Shown: in pieces, positions 62,970 to 64,000 of the stretch
Numbering within the stretch: position 1 is the first letter of the stretch
Layout of the letters: the number at the start of each line of letters is the position of its first letter
Position numbers and translations under genes: made by a program
The notes under the pieces: generated by a model
Told to the model about the DNA's origin: nothing
Databases searched by the model: none
What the model saw: the letters and a program-made list of their open reading frames with translations, nothing else
Source: Gp6-AA40 sp035571515
GTDB lineage: Bacteria; Acidobacteriota; Vicinamibacteria; Vicinamibacterales; UBA2999
Assembly: GCA_035571515.1 (NCBI GenBank)
Contig: DATNCQ010000207.1
Coordinates: 1-64,000, forward strand
Direction of reading: 5' to 3'
DNA length: 64,000 nucleotides

Positions 62970-64000
62970 TTACTGCACCCGCGTCAGAAATTCCTTGACG
63001 GTCGCCGCCACGTCACGATGGTCGACGTCCACGGCCGCGTTCATCGCGCGCATGTCGTCTTCGGAGATCGTTCCCGCCAGCCGCGCGAGCGCCTCGCGCA
63101 CCTCCGGGTGCGCCAGCAGCACCGCGGCGCGCACGATCGGCACGGCGTGATACGGCGGGAAGTAGCGGCGGTTGTCCGTCAGCATCGCGAGGTCGAGCGC
63201 CTTGATCAGGCCGCTGGTCGCGTCGCCCGCAATCACGTCCACCTGCCTGCCGGCGAGCGCGCGGTAGACGAGATCCAGGTCCATCACACGCGGTGGCGTG
63301 GTGAAGTGCAGCCCGTAGGCCGAGGCGAGGCCGCTATAGCCGTCCGTCCGCTCCGCGAACTCGTAGCCGAAGCCCGGGCGCCACTGCGTCTGCACGCGGC
63401 GGAGATCGTCGATCGTCCGCAGGTTCAGCGCCTGCGCGTCCGCGCCGCGCACGACGATGGCGAACGTATTGTTGAACCCGAGCGGCGGCAGCACGCTCAG
63501 GCCCGCGCGGCCGTACGCGTCGCGCACGGCGGTGAACGCCGCCTCCGGCTCCTTGACGATGGGCTTTTTCAGAATCGCGGCGAGCGCGGTGCCCGTGTAT
63601 TCGACATAGGCGTCGATGTCGCCGGCGCGGATGGCGCGGTCGCAGATGAACGAGCCGCCGAGATTCAGCCGTCGTGTGACGGTCAGCCCCCGGCGCTCGA
63701 GCGTCTGCGCGAGCAGTTCGCCGAGCAGCACCTGCTCGGTGAAGTTCTTCGAGCCGACCACGATCGCATCGGGGCGCGCGGAGCCGATGCCCACGGCGGC
63801 GAGCGCTGCGACCAGCAGCGACGCCGCGGCGACGGCCGCGGGCGCCGCGCGCGGCAGCCGCTGGCGGCCCGGCGCAAGCCGCCGTTCCACCCACGTCAGC
63901 ACGCCGTCCGCGATGAGCGCGAGCAGCGCCGCGGGAATCGCGCCGGCGAGGATGACGGTCGAATCCACCATCGAGAGGCCGCGGAAGATGTATTCGCCGA
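62970..64000 (-). CDS. OpuC/ProX-type osmoprotectant ABC transporter, permease fused to binding protein (partial)
   Basis: The 5' end runs off the window. The visible upstream part (GEYIFRGLSMVDSTVILAGA, then PAALLALIADGVLTWVERRL) is the C-terminus of an OpuCB-type permease. After a membrane segment (AAASLLVAALAAVGIG) comes an OpuAC-like binding domain: VVGSKNFTEQVLLGELLAQ, YVEYTGTALAAIL, FNNTFAIVVR and VDVIAGDATSGLIKALDL. The fusion imports quaternary ammonium or similar compatible solutes. The last residues are EFLTRVQ with stop at 62970. Confidence 0.88.
   Translation of the reverse strand, partial: GEYIFRGLSMVDSTVILAGAIPAALLALIADGVLTWVERRLAPGRQRLPRAAPAAVAAASLLVAALAAVGIGSARPDAIVVGSKNFTEQVLLGELLAQTLERRGLTVTRRLNLGGSFICDRAIRAGDIDAYVEYTGTALAAILKKPIVKEPEAAFTAVRDAYGRAGLSVLPPLGFNNTFAIVVRGADAQALNLRTIDDLRRVQTQWRPGFGYEFAERTDGYSGLASAYGLHFTTPPRVMDLDLVYRALAGRQVDVIAGDATSGLIKALDLAMLTDNRRYFPPYHAVPIVRAAVLLAHPEVREALARLAGTISEDDMRAMNAAVDVDHRDVAATVKEFLTRVQ

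Overview
The window is a GC-rich bacterial chromosome segment. The mix of genes suggests an Acidobacteriota soil bacterium, most likely class Vicinamibacteria. Pointers are two Oar-like TonB receptors with an N-terminal carboxypeptidase-regulatory domain, a subtilase with an Ile-Val-Trp repeat tail, a tannase-family esterase, a PQQ dehydrogenase, many secreted beta-propellers and a DUF2934 protein. This placement is inference from gene content; no marker gene was compared.

Layout. 1-462: the C-terminal end of a site-specific recombinase runs into a tRNA-Lys gene, which looks like the right edge of an integrated element. 546-7267: secreted tannase-like esterase, subtilase, two tRNA-Arg genes and a classical TonB receptor. 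7307-9874: a non-homologous end joining cluster (LigD polymerase domain, a ligase OB-fold with no catalytic domain, Ku) and a DUF2934 protein. 10047-17779: the GlgE alpha-glucan cluster glgX-glgE-treS/mak. 17809-22992: two small ORFs, a NarL-type two-component pair, a dehydrogenase and a hybrid histidine kinase. 23119-30372: tRNA-His and assorted enzymes (methyltransferase, DinB-like, CPBP protease, 2OG oxygenase, MetE-like, metalloprotease, HAD phosphatase, diguanylate cyclase, cupin). 30480-49428: mostly exported proteins, including two unknown paralogues, an MBL-fold protein, two Oar-like receptors, three beta-propeller-type proteins, cytochrome c, alpha/beta hydrolase and a PQQ dehydrogenase, with the remnant of a Rieske/FAD oxidoreductase between them. 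49446-64000: FmdB zinc ribbon, MurJ, a five-gene peptide ABC transporter operon, DUF1326, an RRM protein, a radical SAM enzyme, an RNase II-family protein, thioredoxin and the end of an OpuC-type permease/binding-protein fusion.

The most unusual feature is not a gene. The window is seeded with about twenty short-period degenerate tandem arrays, mostly of period 7 (some 8 or 9), often arranged as two opposed arms around a unique loop. It also carries about ten small palindromes with a GTAG-type flank and a four-base loop. Array unit sequence differs between sites while the period is kept, and one array at 25631-25707 joins several unit types in perfect register. The palindromes and arrays lie next to each other, fill intergenic gaps, and have entered coding sequences in frame: LigD polymerase, GlgE, TreS/Mak, OppD, a histidine kinase tail and several signal peptides.
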